DNA of 64,000 bases from CAWDMC01 sp963803295 (GCA_963803295.1 CAWDMC010000011.1:186001-250000); one strand, 5' to 3'. Positions 18,859 to 27,701 are shown, numbered from the stretch's first letter. Made by a program: numbers and translations. The notes: a model not told the origin generated them from the sequence alone.

Positions 18859-19758
18859 ATGAGGAGAACTCTCCGGATCCATGGAATGATGCTAGTTGTT
18901 GTCCTGTGCGTGGCTGCGCTACCAGCCTTCGCGGGTTCAGCGATCGTTGGTTCCGTTGCGGGCACGATGAATGCGACCGTAGGTGGGCAACCGCTAGCGC
19001 CTAACGCGGTGGTGTTCAGTGGGGATAGTCTGAAAGTGAAAGATGGAGCAGCAGTCGTCGCTTTGAGCAATAGCGGCCGGCTGGTATTTGGCGAGGAGAC
19101 AGAGGCCAGCTTATTGCGTGAAGGGAACGGGGTCACGGTGGTGCTTGACAGAGGCCACATGTCTCTCTACCAGGGTGAAGGCGGTTCGCCTTTGCAGGTA
19201 AAGGTGGGCACGCTCTCGGTGTTGCCAGCGAAGGGTTATAAGACGCTGGGCGAAGTAGCGATGATGGGAGATGGGATCGTAGTCACGGCCAAGACAGGAG
19301 CGCTGCGGGTGGTAGGGAACGGCGCGCCGGTTGAAGTCGGACAGGGAAAGTCGGTATTCATTAAGAATCGCACGGCGCGTTCTCCGCAGGCAGGCACGAT
19401 GCAAAAGCTGTCGGGCGGAGGAAGTACAGCGCTGGAAGCCGGAGCTTTGGGAGCCGGTGTTGTAGCGGCGATCCTGGCGGGTATCGGGCTCTCGCGTTCG
19501 GGCGACGCCAAAGACAATGCGGCGGCGGCGTTGTCGGCTGCCAATACGGCAAGTTCGAATGCGGCGGCGGCAGACTCCGATGCGCTGGCTGCGATCGCGG
19601 CGGCCAGCAATGCGGCCAACCTTGCCAATCTCTCAGGCTGTGCCTTGAACAACTTTAATGACGTTGTTATCGGTGGGCCTGACGCTGGGTCGCCGAGTCC
19701 TTATGTTCCACCGGCAGGATATACCTGTCCTACGGGTCCGACGGCACCTAGTCTGTAG
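18859..19758 (+). CDS. FecR-like domain secreted protein with Ala-rich tail
   Basis: Start at ATG 18859 after AAAGGAG. Signal peptide MRRTLRIHGMMLVVVLCVAA ends at AFA before GSAIVG. A FecR-type beta domain follows (GDSLKVKDGAAVVALSNSGR, LDRGHMSLYQGEG). After a glycine-rich hydrophobic segment (ALGAGVVAAILAGIGLS) comes an alanine-rich stretch of about 40 residues (AAAALSAANTASSNAAAAD) likely to form a helix. The end is cysteine- and proline-rich. FecR domains normally transduce signals in the periplasm, but no sigma factor or receptor gene is adjacent, so this is probably a stand-alone exported protein. An own promoter and terminator make it monocistronic. Confidence 0.7.
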   Translation: MRRTLRIHGMMLVVVLCVAALPAFAGSAIVGSVAGTMNATVGGQPLAPNAVVFSGDSLKVKDGAAVVALSNSGRLVFGEETEASLLREGNGVTVVLDRGHMSLYQGEGGSPLQVKVGTLSVLPAKGYKTLGEVAMMGDGIVVTAKTGALRVVGNGAPVEVGQGKSVFIKNRTARSPQAGTMQKLSGGGSTALEAGALGAGVVAAILAGIGLSRSGDAKDNAAAALSAANTASSNAAAADSDALAAIAAASNAANLANLSGCALNNFNDVVIGGPDAGSPSPYVPPAGYTCPTGPTAPSL

Positions 19759-19812
19759 TTTCCAACTGTTTGGAAAGTTACCTTAGTCTGTACCGGTCCA
19801 ACTATTAAGAAG

Positions 19813-19854
19813 GGGGCGATGAGGCGCTTTATTGCGCGTCAGCGCCCTTTTTTT
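19813..19854 (+). terminator. Intrinsic terminator after the FecR-like gene
   Basis: GGGCG-ATGAG-GCGC, loop TTTATT, GCGC-GTCAG-CGCCC followed by seven T residues. It is the clearest rho-independent terminator in the window and lies 55 bases after the stop codon. Confidence 0.8.
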
Positions 19855-19948
19855 ATTTAGCACGTTTGACGCAATGGTTTCGCCGCAAGTCTGACGTAAG
19901 GGTTTATCTAAAATATGGCTTTAAGTGTGGTGGATGCACCGGACGGAA

Positions 19949-20608
19949 TCACTCGAATTGGTTGCGAAACTCCATCAGTTGCCGGCGCAACTCTGCCAGT
20001 TCTTGGCGCAACCGGTCGACCTCAGCTTCAAGCTGACCAATGCGATCATCGTCCACGCGGGAGGAAGCCTCAGAGTGCGGGAATTGGGGCTCTAAGGAGG
20101 ATTCAGGTTCTATATCACCCGCCAAAAGGTGAGCGTAGCGCGATTCCTTCGTTCCGGGTTGCCTCACCAGTCGTTTGACAAGTGGCGGTTCGCGCTCCAT
20201 CAGGCGGTGCAGAGTCGATTCCACACTCTCCAGATCCTCGAAATGGTACATGCGATCCGACCGGCTGCGAAGCTCCCCCGGTGTCTGCGGCCCGCGCAAG
20301 CACAATACGCAGACAACCGCCGTTTCCCGACGGTCAAAATTGAAGACCTCCTGTAGCTGATGCGCGTACTTCGACACACGGCTGTCGAAAGTCGAAACCT
20401 GCCTTGCCAACCCTTTATCTCGCAGACCCTCGAGGGCGTCACGTACTTCGTTTTCGTCGAGTGACATCACCGGGTCCCGGTTCGACTTCTGATTGCAGGC
20501 ATTGATCAAGGCATTGAGCGACAGCGGATAGTAATCCGGGGTGGTGATTTCTTTCTCGACCAGCGACCCCAGGACCCGGACCTCGGTTTGGTTAAGCTGA
20601 ACTTCCAT
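19949..20608 (-). CDS. DUF480 (YceH-family) protein
   Basis: A 219-residue protein that matches the YceH/DUF480 family throughout: VRVLGSLVEKEITTPDYYPL at the N-terminus, then LNALINACNQKSNRDPVM, ALEGLRDKGLARQ, and a second winged-helix-like module with CLRGPQTPGELRSRS. The C-terminus ends in a coiled coil (IGQLEAEVDRLRQELAELRR). Family function is unknown; the tandem winged helices suggest DNA binding. ATG 20608 starts the conserved part; upstream in-frame sequence is repeat DNA (see 20617) and is not protein-like. Confidence 0.85.
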   Translation of the reverse strand: MEVQLNQTEVRVLGSLVEKEITTPDYYPLSLNALINACNQKSNRDPVMSLDENEVRDALEGLRDKGLARQVSTFDSRVSKYAHQLQEVFNFDRRETAVVCVLCLRGPQTPGELRSRSDRMYHFEDLESVESTLHRLMEREPPLVKRLVRQPGTKESRYAHLLAGDIEPESSLEPQFPHSEASSRVDDDRIGQLEAEVDRLRQELAELRRQLMEFRNQFE

Positions 20609-20616
20609 GCGGGCTA

Positions 20617-20675
20617 AAGTCCCTAACCTAAGATCCTGTAACCCTAATACCCTGTAACCCAAAACCTGGAACCTA
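20617..20675. repeat. Short direct repeats with GGGTTA units
   Basis: CCTGTAACCC occurs twice (20635-20644 and 20651-20660), with CCCTAACCTA and CCCTAATACCC variants around it; on the minus strand this reads as GGGTTACAGG and TTAGGG-like units. It fills the gap between DUF480 and the upstream sugar gene. Confidence 0.5.
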
Positions 20676-21635
20676 CTCCCCAAATGATAGCCCCATCGAC
20701 TTAGCCACTCCCTGGATGTACTGACGGCCTTCGGTGTACTCTTCGGCCGTTTTCAGGTGCTCGAGCATCAGCGGGGCCTCGACCGGCAGTTTCGTGAGCC
20801 CTTCCAAGTAAGCCTTGTAGTCGATGAGCCCGCGTCCTGGAATTACTTCCTTGAAGCAGACCTGGACGGAATCCTCCCACTCCAGATCCTTGGCATGGCA
20901 GGAGACAATCCACCGGCCCAATTTGTCAAAGCATTCCCGGATCACCTCACCGTTACGGTAGAGCCGGTAGGCGCTGTTCATCACGTTGCAAACGTCCATA
21001 TGCACGGCGAACCGTTTGCGATCCACAGCTTTGATGAGCTTCAAATACTCGTCAGGACCAGTGGGTGGGTTCCAGGGCATCATTTCGACGGAATAGGTGG
21101 TCCTGGTTGGCTTCACTGTGTCGAGCAGCTTGCGCACAGTCTCCACCGTCGCCTCAAAGAAACGCGGGCTGAGGTTCTCGGGATTGGGACCGTACCAGAT
21201 TTTGGGATTGAACGTACCCGCGATATCGACACAAGTGCGGGCGCCAAGAGCCTCGGCTAGGGCCAGACGCTCGATCCCGTATTCGACGTTCTGGCGGCGT
21301 TTTGCGGGATCAGGATCGAGCATGTTGCGCCACGCGCCAACCTCGGATATCACCACGTCGCGCTTGGCAAACTCGCTGACGATGGCCTGAATATGATCCT
21401 TGTTGTTGATATCCGCCTTGGGCGCATAGGCAGCCCGATAACCAAGATCGCGATGCGCTTGTGCCAGCACCGCTGGATCGTCTGACTCAACAAAGATCGG
21501 ACCTCCCAGTCGCAACACGCGATGCGTAGCGCCGTAGGTGTTCCTCGGAATGAAGGCGGAGGCCAGAGTTGCGGCCGCGACTGACCGGCTTGCTTGGGCC
21601 ATGAAGTTTCGGCGGGATAGATCGCTAGGGGTCAT
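20673..21635 (-). CDS. Tat-exported xylose-isomerase-like TIM-barrel protein
   Basis: A 320-residue sugar phosphate isomerase/epimerase-fold protein. It begins with a twin-arginine signal (SRRNFMAQASRS, then AAATLASAFIPRN). Barrel residues that would hold the divalent metal are visible: YSVEMMPWNPP (Glu), VHMDVCNVMN (His/Asp), VSCHAKDLEW (His) and PLMLEHL (Glu). Start at ATG 21635 has GAGGAG upstream. It lies 88 bases after the enolase-superfamily gene on the same strand, and both carry Tat signals, so the two probably act on the same sugar or sugar acid outside the cytoplasm. Substrate is unknown. Confidence 0.8.
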   Translation of the reverse strand: MTPSDLSRRNFMAQASRSVAAATLASAFIPRNTYGATHRVLRLGGPIFVESDDPAVLAQAHRDLGYRAAYAPKADINNKDHIQAIVSEFAKRDVVISEVGAWRNMLDPDPAKRRQNVEYGIERLALAEALGARTCVDIAGTFNPKIWYGPNPENLSPRFFEATVETVRKLLDTVKPTRTTYSVEMMPWNPPTGPDEYLKLIKAVDRKRFAVHMDVCNVMNSAYRLYRNGEVIRECFDKLGRWIVSCHAKDLEWEDSVQVCFKEVIPGRGLIDYKAYLEGLTKLPVEAPLMLEHLKTAEEYTEGRQYIQGVAKSMGLSFGE

Positions 21636-21723
21636 TAATGCTCCTCGAGTGTCAATCCGAAATTGAAGACCGCCAACCCGGAAGCGTCCGCGGAACGCTT
21701 GCTGGCGATCACCGGCAGACATC

Positions 21724-22959
21724 TTACCAGTTTGTAATGGATCCGTCCGGCCTTTCAAACATCGGGATCGGCCGGACTTGCTCGGTAATTTCCGCTGCCA
21801 GTTCGAGGGGCTTGGTGTCGAGGGTCACACCTAGCCCGGAACGGCGATTCGGCCACATCTTCCCACCGTGGAAATCGTAACACTCGGGCAAGTGCGGGTA
21901 CTGCGGTTTGCCTTCCCCGAGCATTTCCATGAGCACGGGTCCGGAAAACGTTCCGGAGGTGTGAACGAGCGCTGCCTCCGCTACGGGGCCCGTGAAATGC
22001 GGGATAAGGCCCACATAGTGCGTTTCGGCCAGCGCCAGGATTTTCATATACTCGGTGATCCCGCCCACGTTCGGCAGGGTAACGCGAGCGTAGTCGATAA
22101 GCTGCTGCTCGATCAAGCCATTCACGTCCCACTTGGACCCGAACTGCTCACCCACGGCGATGGGAACCTTCACCTGCGCACGCAACTCCTTGTAGACCTC
22201 GGGATTCTCGGAGCGCACGAGATCTTCGGCGAAGTAGGGTTCCAGCGGTTCGATCAGCGTGCTCAGCCGCACCGCGTCGGCGAAATCGAAGCGAGTATGG
22301 TAATCGAGCGCGAAATCCGCATTTTTGCCGATGGCTTCGCGGATCTCCTCGCAGTCCTGGTAAGTCTGTCGGACAGCCTGGTGCGAATTGAACGGCTGAC
22401 CCTTGGCCGGATCGGTCGTGGCATAGCGGAAGGCACGGAACCCGGCGTCGATGCAGGCGCGCGCCGTGTCTTTCAGGCTGCCGCGGCTGGGGAAGGCCGT
22501 GGCATAACACTCGACGTGGTTGCGGGAGAGTCCGCCAAGTAAGTCGTACACCGGAACGCCGAGTGCTTTCCCTTTGATGTCCCAGAGCGCCAGGTCGAGG
22601 GCTCCCAAGGCGTCCAACTTCTCGCGGCCGGCCGGATAGAAGTAGCAGCGGAACATCATCTGCCAGAGGCGATCGATCCGCATCGGGTCTTCGCCAATAA
22701 TCATGGCGGCGCACTGTCTCACGGTGTCGGGCGATCCGCCCTCGCCGATCCCGGTAATCCCCTGATCGGTTTCGACGGTGACGATATGCATGCTCTGATT
22801 GAAGTGTGCCGGCGACTTCGGGTTGAAATAGAAGCGCACCCGTGTGATCTTCATGGGTGACTTTGAGGTCGCCGCGACTATAGGTGATCCCGGGATTGAC
22901 GTGGCGAGCGCGGCAACTCCTGTCAACCCAGCCTTACCCAAGAAAGAACGTCGTTTCAT
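21724..22959 (-). CDS. Tat-exported enolase-superfamily (mandelate racemase/dehydratase-like) enzyme
   Basis: A 411-residue protein starting at ATG 22959 after GGAGGACGC. The Tat-type signal MKRRSFLGKAGLTGVAALA precedes the mature chain. Metal ligands of the superfamily are placed as expected: FALDYHTRF (Asp), PYFAEDLVR (Glu), IAVGEQFGSKWD (Glu). A DxH motif and PHFTGPVAEAALVH resemble sugar-acid dehydratases of the GalD/ManD kind. The second-strand KxK motif of mandelate racemase is absent (FRAFRYATTD), so that chemistry is unlikely. It is the first gene of a pair with the TIM-barrel protein downstream, and diverges from an ABC transporter gene across a 265-base gap. Confidence 0.8.
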   Translation of the reverse strand: MKRRSFLGKAGLTGVAALATSIPGSPIVAATSKSPMKITRVRFYFNPKSPAHFNQSMHIVTVETDQGITGIGEGGSPDTVRQCAAMIIGEDPMRIDRLWQMMFRCYFYPAGREKLDALGALDLALWDIKGKALGVPVYDLLGGLSRNHVECYATAFPSRGSLKDTARACIDAGFRAFRYATTDPAKGQPFNSHQAVRQTYQDCEEIREAIGKNADFALDYHTRFDFADAVRLSTLIEPLEPYFAEDLVRSENPEVYKELRAQVKVPIAVGEQFGSKWDVNGLIEQQLIDYARVTLPNVGGITEYMKILALAETHYVGLIPHFTGPVAEAALVHTSGTFSGPVLMEMLGEGKPQYPHLPECYDFHGGKMWPNRRSGLGVTLDTKPLELAAEITEQVRPIPMFERPDGSITNW

Positions 22960-23224
22960 GCGTCCTCCACAATTCCCGCACACGTTTGAATCTGCGTGAG
23001 TACGTTTGGTGGCGAGCGCGAGAGGCCCACAAGGGTCCAAGAGCGAGCCTAGCGGCCATCTTGCTCCGCGACCTGAAAGAATATCATGAGGGCCTACGTA
23101 CACCGCGGCAGCCCCTCTCAGGCATCGGAGGATCGCCGGTCCGGAGCCGAAGAGCAGGCCGTAACCTTTCGCGCGCCCTTGACGTATTTCACCTAGAGGC
23201 CCCGGAAGCATCATAAGGAGTATC

Positions 23225-23935
23225 TTGAACAGCACACCGATCAAAGCATCTCCCAACCCGACCGCCATTCAGACCGACAACGTTTGCCGCCATTATCATT
23301 TGGGTGAATCGGTGATCCGCGCTGTCGACGGCGTCTCTCTCGAAGTGGGCTCGGGCGAATTCGTCGCGCTGTTGGGAGCTTCGGGATCGGGCAAGTCGTC
23401 GCTGCTGAATCTGATCGCGGGTCTCGACCGTCCAACTTCAGGATCTGTGAGTGTTGGCGGACGCAATCTCGCCGGGATGACGCGTGAGGAGCTGGCCCGT
23501 CACCGCCGCCATAATGTGGGCATGGTCTTCCAGGCATTCAATCTGATTCCGGCCATGACCCTTATGGAGAACGTGGAACTCCCGCTTCGCTTTGCCGAAA
23601 CAGAGCGCGACGGGCGGGACACGCTGGTGCGGAGCGCTCTCGATCGCGTGGGTCTCACGGCACGGCTCAAGCACCGGCCAGTCGAGCTTTCCGGCGGCGA
23701 GCAGCAGCGGGCTTCATTGGCCAGGGCGCTGATCAACTCGCCTCAGCTGTTGCTGGCTGACGAACCAACCGGCAATCTCGACAGCCGCAATGGCAGCGAG
23801 ATCATGAACCTGATTCAGGAATTTAACCGAACGATGGGCATGACCGTGGTACTGGTGACGCATGAACGGGCGCTGGCGGATAAGTATGCGCAGCGCCTGA
23901 TCTTCTTGGCTGACGGCAAGATCGTAGATGGGTAG
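23225..23935 (+). CDS. MacB/LolD-type ABC transporter ATP-binding protein
   Basis: A 236-residue ATPase with Walker A GASGSGKSS, Q-loop VFQAFNLIP, signature LSGGEQQR, Walker B LLLADEP and switch His VTHE. Sequence type is LolD/MacB, which energises MacB-like permeases exporting lipoproteins, peptides or macrolides. TTG 23225 is the start: AAGGAG is at the right distance and no ATG fits the N-terminus. The matching permease gene lies 62 bases downstream and is frameshifted. Confidence 0.85.
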   Translation: MNSTPIKASPNPTAIQTDNVCRHYHLGESVIRAVDGVSLEVGSGEFVALLGASGSGKSSLLNLIAGLDRPTSGSVSVGGRNLAGMTREELARHRRHNVGMVFQAFNLIPAMTLMENVELPLRFAETERDGRDTLVRSALDRVGLTARLKHRPVELSGGEQQRASLARALINSPQLLLADEPTGNLDSRNGSEIMNLIQEFNRTMGMTVVLVTHERALADKYAQRLIFLADGKIVDG

Positions 23936-23997
23936 GCAAGGAAGCCACTGGGCCAAACCCTGAGTCTGCTGCACTACTGACTGGCCGTGGAGGAGTC

Positions 23998-25453
23998 TTG
24001 AAAGCACCTGATCTCATTGAGTTGGCATCTCGCAACCTGCGCGAATCGCTGTTGCGGAACTCACTAACGACCCTCGGGATCGGCGTGGGAGTAGCATCCC
24101 TAGTTGCCATGTTGTCGCTGGGAGTCGGGCTCCAGCAGATGGCCAATCGCAGGCTGGCTAAGGCGGGTCTGTTCGATACGATTATCGTTACCTCCCGGCG
24201 CGATTTTCGCGGGTTCGGCCGGGACGAACGGCGGGACGGCCCGGCGCCGGCGGAGAGCAGTCCACTGGACGAGACAGCGCGGGCCAAAATGGAGAAGATA
24301 GCAGGCGTCATTGAAGCGACTCCCGATGTCCGCTTCATGACCGATTTGCGTTTCGAGGGTAAGACTCACCTCGGCATGGTTGCCGCGCTCCCCGCTTCCG
24401 CCAAAGATCGCGACGCCTTCGATGATATCCTGGGGACATTCTTTACTTCGCTGGAAGCGCCCGAAGCGATCCTGCGCAAGCAATTTGCCGATGAACTACT
24501 CGGAATCCGCGAATCGTTTCAGGATAAGGAACAGGGTGGCAGCCAAGGCTTGAGAAATGACCCGACGCGGGTGCTCATCGGCAAGGAGCTTGATTTGCGC
24601 TATGCGGAGCGAGTCAACTCAAGCAAACCGATCGCGACCACCGCCGTCAGTAGACCTCCCGCCGGATCGTCAGGCGGCTCAGCGATTGACGAGGAGGCTT
24701 CCGACTTTGCCGATCTGTGGGATTCTCTGTTGTCCCTCACGAGACGAAGATACGCATTGTCGGGATCATCGATCAGGACCCCGATAGCATGCGCGGCCAG
24801 CAGGGAGGCCGGGTCTTCATACCGCTTCAGTACGCCCAAAGCCTGCACGTGATGTTGCCATCTGAGTTGCGGGAGAATACGCGCAGCCTTTCAAACGACC
24901 CCACCTATGGAAATCTCAGCGTTCGCGTCAAGAATCCCAACCATATTGAGTCTGTTGAGAACGCAGTCAAGCGAATGGGCTTTAATACCTTTTCCATTCT
25001 GGATGCGACGCGCAGCCTGAGACGCTTCTTTGCCGTGCTGGACCTCTTTCTCGGAATATTCGGCAGCCTGGCCCTGGCTGTTGCCTCCCTTGGCATCGTG
25101 AACACCCTGGTGATGGCAATTCTCGATGCCGGCGGGAAATTGGAATCATGAAGGCCATCGGGGCCAGCGATGCCGATGTGAAGCGGTTGTTCTTCGTCGA
25201 GGCCGGCGCCATGGGCGCGCTGGGTGGCGCGATCGGTGTGATGTTGGGGTGGGGCATGGGCCGCGCCATCAACCTTGGCACGAACATCTATCTGCACCGG
25301 CAGGAACTGCCGTCGGAGAACGTGTGGTCGGTGCCTTGGTGGCTGGTGGCGGGCGCCATTGGTTTTGCCGTCCTGGTGAGTATGCTGTCGGGACTATACC
25401 CTGCGGCGCGGGCGGCCAAACTGGATCCGGTGGAGGCGCTGCGCTATGAGTAG
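23998..25453 (+). pseudogene. MacB-like FtsX-family permease with two frameshifts
   Basis: Three pieces make one permease: 23998-24715 (first membrane helix SLVAMLSLGVGLQQMA and start of the periplasmic domain), 24717-25140 (HETKIRIVGIIDQDPDS to LAVASLGIVNTLVMAIL) and 25148-25453 (MKAIGASDADVKRLFFVEAG to LDPVEALRYE). The first break at GATCTGTGGGA would be healed by one G. The second at GATGCCGGCGGGAAATTGG would be healed by one C, giving the classic LDARREIGIMKAIGA. The start is TTG 23998 after GGAGGAG. With two single-base repairs it would be a full-length partner of the upstream ATPase, so this may be assembly error. Confidence 0.8.
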
Positions 25454-25660
25454 CAGGCCCTGCACTGGCACCTTACGGGAAGGAAACGTACAACCCGGCG
25501 CTATGATTGGCAGGATCCCGACTGCGCCCTTCTCGACTTCCTGTTACCGCTCTCTTCGCCACTGTTCGTAATATCTGCTATGCTCACCGGATGCTGTGAT
25601 TGGAGACTGCAAAGGGGCGGGCACGCTACGTTCACTGACTGATCAAGGAGGGAAACCTGA

Positions 25661-26143
25661 ATGAAAGGTAAACCGGAAGTCATCGACGCGCTTTCGCGGA
25701 TGCTCAAGGAGGAACTTGGCGCCATCAGCCAGTACTTTCTCCACGCCGAGATGTGCGAGAATTGGGGCTATCACAGATTGAGCGAACACACCAAGAAGGA
25801 ATCCATCAACGAAATGACCCACGCTGAGAAGTTGATCGAACGCATCCTGTTTCTGGAAGGCGTGCCTAACTTGAACGATCTGCCCCGGCTGAACATCGGC
25901 AAAGACGTGAAGCAGCAGGTCCAGAACGATCTCGCACTCGAAATCAACGCCGTGGCTGAATACAACAAAGCCATCGCTCTCTGCCGGCAGCACGGCGATC
26001 ACTCTTCCGCTGACATGCTGCAACCAATCCTGGCGGACGAAGAGGGTCACGTTGATTTCCTGGAATCTCAACTTGGAATCATCAAAGACGTTGGTATGGA
26101 GAATTATCTATTGCAGCAGATGGGTGAGAGTGGAAAGCAGTGA
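25661..26143 (+). CDS. bfr: Bacterioferritin
   Basis: A 160-residue bacterioferritin of standard length. The di-iron ferroxidase ligands are all present: Glu18, Glu51, His54, Glu94, Glu127 and His130, with Tyr25 nearby. Met52 (INEMTHAE) is the axial haem ligand between subunits. The protein forms a 24-mer that oxidises Fe(II) and stores ferric mineral in the cytoplasm. The start at 25661 follows AAGGAGGGAAACCTGA. It has no bacterioferritin-associated ferredoxin next to it; the neighbours are an ABC permease relic and a convergent TA pair. Confidence 0.95.
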   Translation: MKGKPEVIDALSRMLKEELGAISQYFLHAEMCENWGYHRLSEHTKKESINEMTHAEKLIERILFLEGVPNLNDLPRLNIGKDVKQQVQNDLALEINAVAEYNKAIALCRQHGDHSSADMLQPILADEEGHVDFLESQLGIIKDVGMENYLLQQMGESGKQ

Positions 26144-26170
26144 TCGAAGGAGAGTCTGCTGAATGGACCG

Positions 26171-26455
26171 CTAGGTCCATGGCGCTTGCTGCGCTCCGTG
26201 CAAGACAGCAATGATGTCGATCTGATCAGTCTTGATGCGGTAGATGAGACGGTAAGGTCCGTCTACCACTTCACGAATTTGCGGGAGGCCGGCCTCCGGA
26301 ACGATTCGGCCCGAAAGAGGGAAATCGCCAATCTGCTTCGAGCGTCGCGTCAGGCGGTCGACAGTCTTCTGGGCGTAAAGATTGGAAGTCCGGGCGATAT
26401 AGGCGTGTATGGCTCGCAGGTGATCTCGCGCAGTGTTCGTCCAGTGGACTATCAC
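26171..26455 (-). CDS. parE: ParE/RelE-superfamily toxin
   Basis: A 94-residue protein with the ParE fold: VHWTNTARDHLRAIHAYIAR (helical hairpin), GRIVPEAGLPQIREVVDGPY and LIYRIKTDQIDIIAVLHGAQ (beta-sheet and C-terminal strand). ParE toxins poison DNA gyrase and RelE toxins cleave mRNA; the EVVDGPYRLIYRI pattern is ParE-like. The GTG start at 26455 overlaps the antitoxin stop (GTGA), the usual coupling. Confidence 0.85.
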   Translation of the reverse strand: MIVHWTNTARDHLRAIHAYIARTSNLYAQKTVDRLTRRSKQIGDFPLSGRIVPEAGLPQIREVVDGPYRLIYRIKTDQIDIIAVLHGAQQAPWT

Positions 26456-26634
26456 TGAGATAAGCCAAATTCCGCGCGTATGCTTTCGACATCCGTTGTA
26501 CGGCCAGCCTCACTGTCATCAAATCCGGATTCGATTGCTTGCCTCACGTAGATTTCATACATGAGGTCTTCCCAGGTAGATTCGTCGGGGAGCTTTTCAA
26601 TCAACTGGCGCGCTGCTTCCTTGATTGTTGCCAT
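26452..26634 (-). CDS. Antitoxin of the ParE-type module
   Basis: A 60-residue acidic protein: MATIKEAARQLIEKLPDEST, then WEDLMYEIYVRQAIESGFDD, AGRTTDVESIRAEFGLS. This small, mostly helical family recurs upstream of RelE/ParE toxins; I see no clear RHH or Phd fold. ATG 26634 has GAGGAA upstream; earlier in-frame codons are not protein-like. Confidence 0.75.
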   Translation of the reverse strand: MATIKEAARQLIEKLPDESTWEDLMYEIYVRQAIESGFDDSEAGRTTDVESIRAEFGLSQ

Positions 26635-26782
26635 ATCGAATTCCTCGTTGCGTCCGCCTGATACCTTTGAGTCTAAGGCTCTTCGCCTTACCAATCAAGC
26701 TGGGCTAGGTGTGGCGCCGTTGATTAGCAAAACGCCGCAACAACTGGCAACAGGAATGGTGCCTGATCGCTGCACCCCTCGA

Positions 26783-26829
26783 GCGAGCGTAGCACAGAGT
26801 TTGTGCAGTTCAAACTCTGCGGCTTCTTC
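26783..26829. repeat. REP family A, left flank of the RAYT relic
   Basis: GCGAGCGTAGCACAGAGTTT, loop, CAAACTCTGCGGCTTCTTC: a 9-bp stem CAGAGTTTG/CAAACTCTG with loop TGCAGTT. It is 22 bases beyond the RAYT stop and is almost the exact reverse complement of the element at 27412-27462. Confidence 0.85.
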
Positions 26830-26851
26830 CTCTCGTCGAACCGCACTTGCT

Positions 26852-27396
26852 TCATAGCAGAGCCCGAGGATCGGCCGGTAGTCTCACTCGGTCAATCGTC
26901 AGCCCGCAAGTGTGCAGTTGCTCTCCCGGGCTGGTTCCAGCATATTCCTTCGCGCTAGACCATCTCCAAAACTCGAACCTGCCTACGTAACCGCGCCGCC
27001 CCGGGTTCCAGTGAAGGCACTCGACACTTTTGCCGTATTCTTCCACTCTTCTGAAGGCGCGATCATAGACTTGTCCTGAGCGGAGCGAACGGAATCGCGA
27101 CTGAAAAGCGGCCCCAGCGTTTCCCTGCCGACATTCATCCCCCGTGTCGCACCCACCTTAATCGCTTCCACCGCGTCGGAAATGGTTAAGGGATGCCGCG
27201 GGTAGACAACGGCGTGCCAGTGGTCCGGTAAAAGTACCCAGGCAGTAAGGAGAAATCCGTGCACCTTTCGCCGCTCGCCAATTACTCGGGGCAGAATCCT
27301 GAATTCATCTTCGGAGAGAAAGCGGCGCCCGCGCAGAAGACAGCAGGTCACGAAGAAATAGTGATCGGAGAGGACAATCCTGCGCAGACGGGACAC
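26852..27396 (-). pseudogene. REP-associated tyrosine transposase (RAYT, Y1/HUH) relic
   Basis: The first part from GTG 27396 reads RRIVLSDHYFFVTCCLLRGR, then the HUH motif in LLPDHWHAVVYP and the helix TISDAVEAIKVGATRGMN. The frame then shifts near 27104-27107 (an A4 run on the plus strand). In the next frame it continues FQSRFRSLRSGQVYDRAF, SVECLHWNPGRRGYV and FEFWRWSSAKEYAG, all typical of RAYTs. Where the family has Y-I/V-H-x-NP this copy has C-L-H, so a conserved Tyr has been lost. It sits between two inverted REPs, the hallmark arrangement of RAYTs, which move or domesticate REPs. Confidence 0.85.
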
Positions 27397-27411
27397 AAAG
27401 GGGATTATAAC

Positions 27412-27462
27412 CCGCGAAAAGCCGCAGAGTTTGAACTGCACAAACTCTGCGCTACGCTTGCT
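27412..27462. repeat. REP family A, right flank of the RAYT relic
   Basis: GAAAAGCCGCAGAGTTTG, loop AACTGCA, CAAACTCTGCGCTACGCTTG. It lies 16 bases before the RAYT start and mirrors the left flank. The shoulders are those of the REPs inside the SBBP genes, while the stem bases differ but still pair. Confidence 0.85.
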
Positions 27463-27472
27463 GCATCCGAAC

Positions 27473-27637
27473 CGCGAACATGTGATCGACTGGTTCCACA
27501 TCACCATGCGGCTGACGGTCCTGCAACAGCAGACGAAGGCGCTGCGGGAGAGCGGCCCGAGAGCGGGGCCGGGCTTTGAAACAGGTGGAGAACATCAAGC
27601 ACATGCTGTGGCACGGCAACGTCGACGAGGGGAGAGG
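27473..27637 (+). pseudogene. ISKra4-like transposase scrap
   Basis: REHVIDWFHITMRLTVLQQQ is followed, after a frame change near 27575, by LKQVENIKHMLWHGNVDEG. Both strings match the DDE-domain region of ISKra4-family transposases (DWFHxxMRL, then a WHLWHGK-like motif). Only about 55 codons remain and no terminal repeats are visible, so this is an old fragment. It abuts the right-hand REP. Confidence 0.6.
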
Positions 27638-27701
27638 GGTGCTTTCTTGCTTCCTCTCCTACTCTACCGCCACCCAAGTGGCTTGCGGGCCTGCGCTACT
27701 C

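Noticed and set aside
21724..22959. Mandelate racemase as a specific function
   Set aside because: The metal ligands fit the superfamily but the KxK catalytic motif is missing, so only a superfamily-level call is made.
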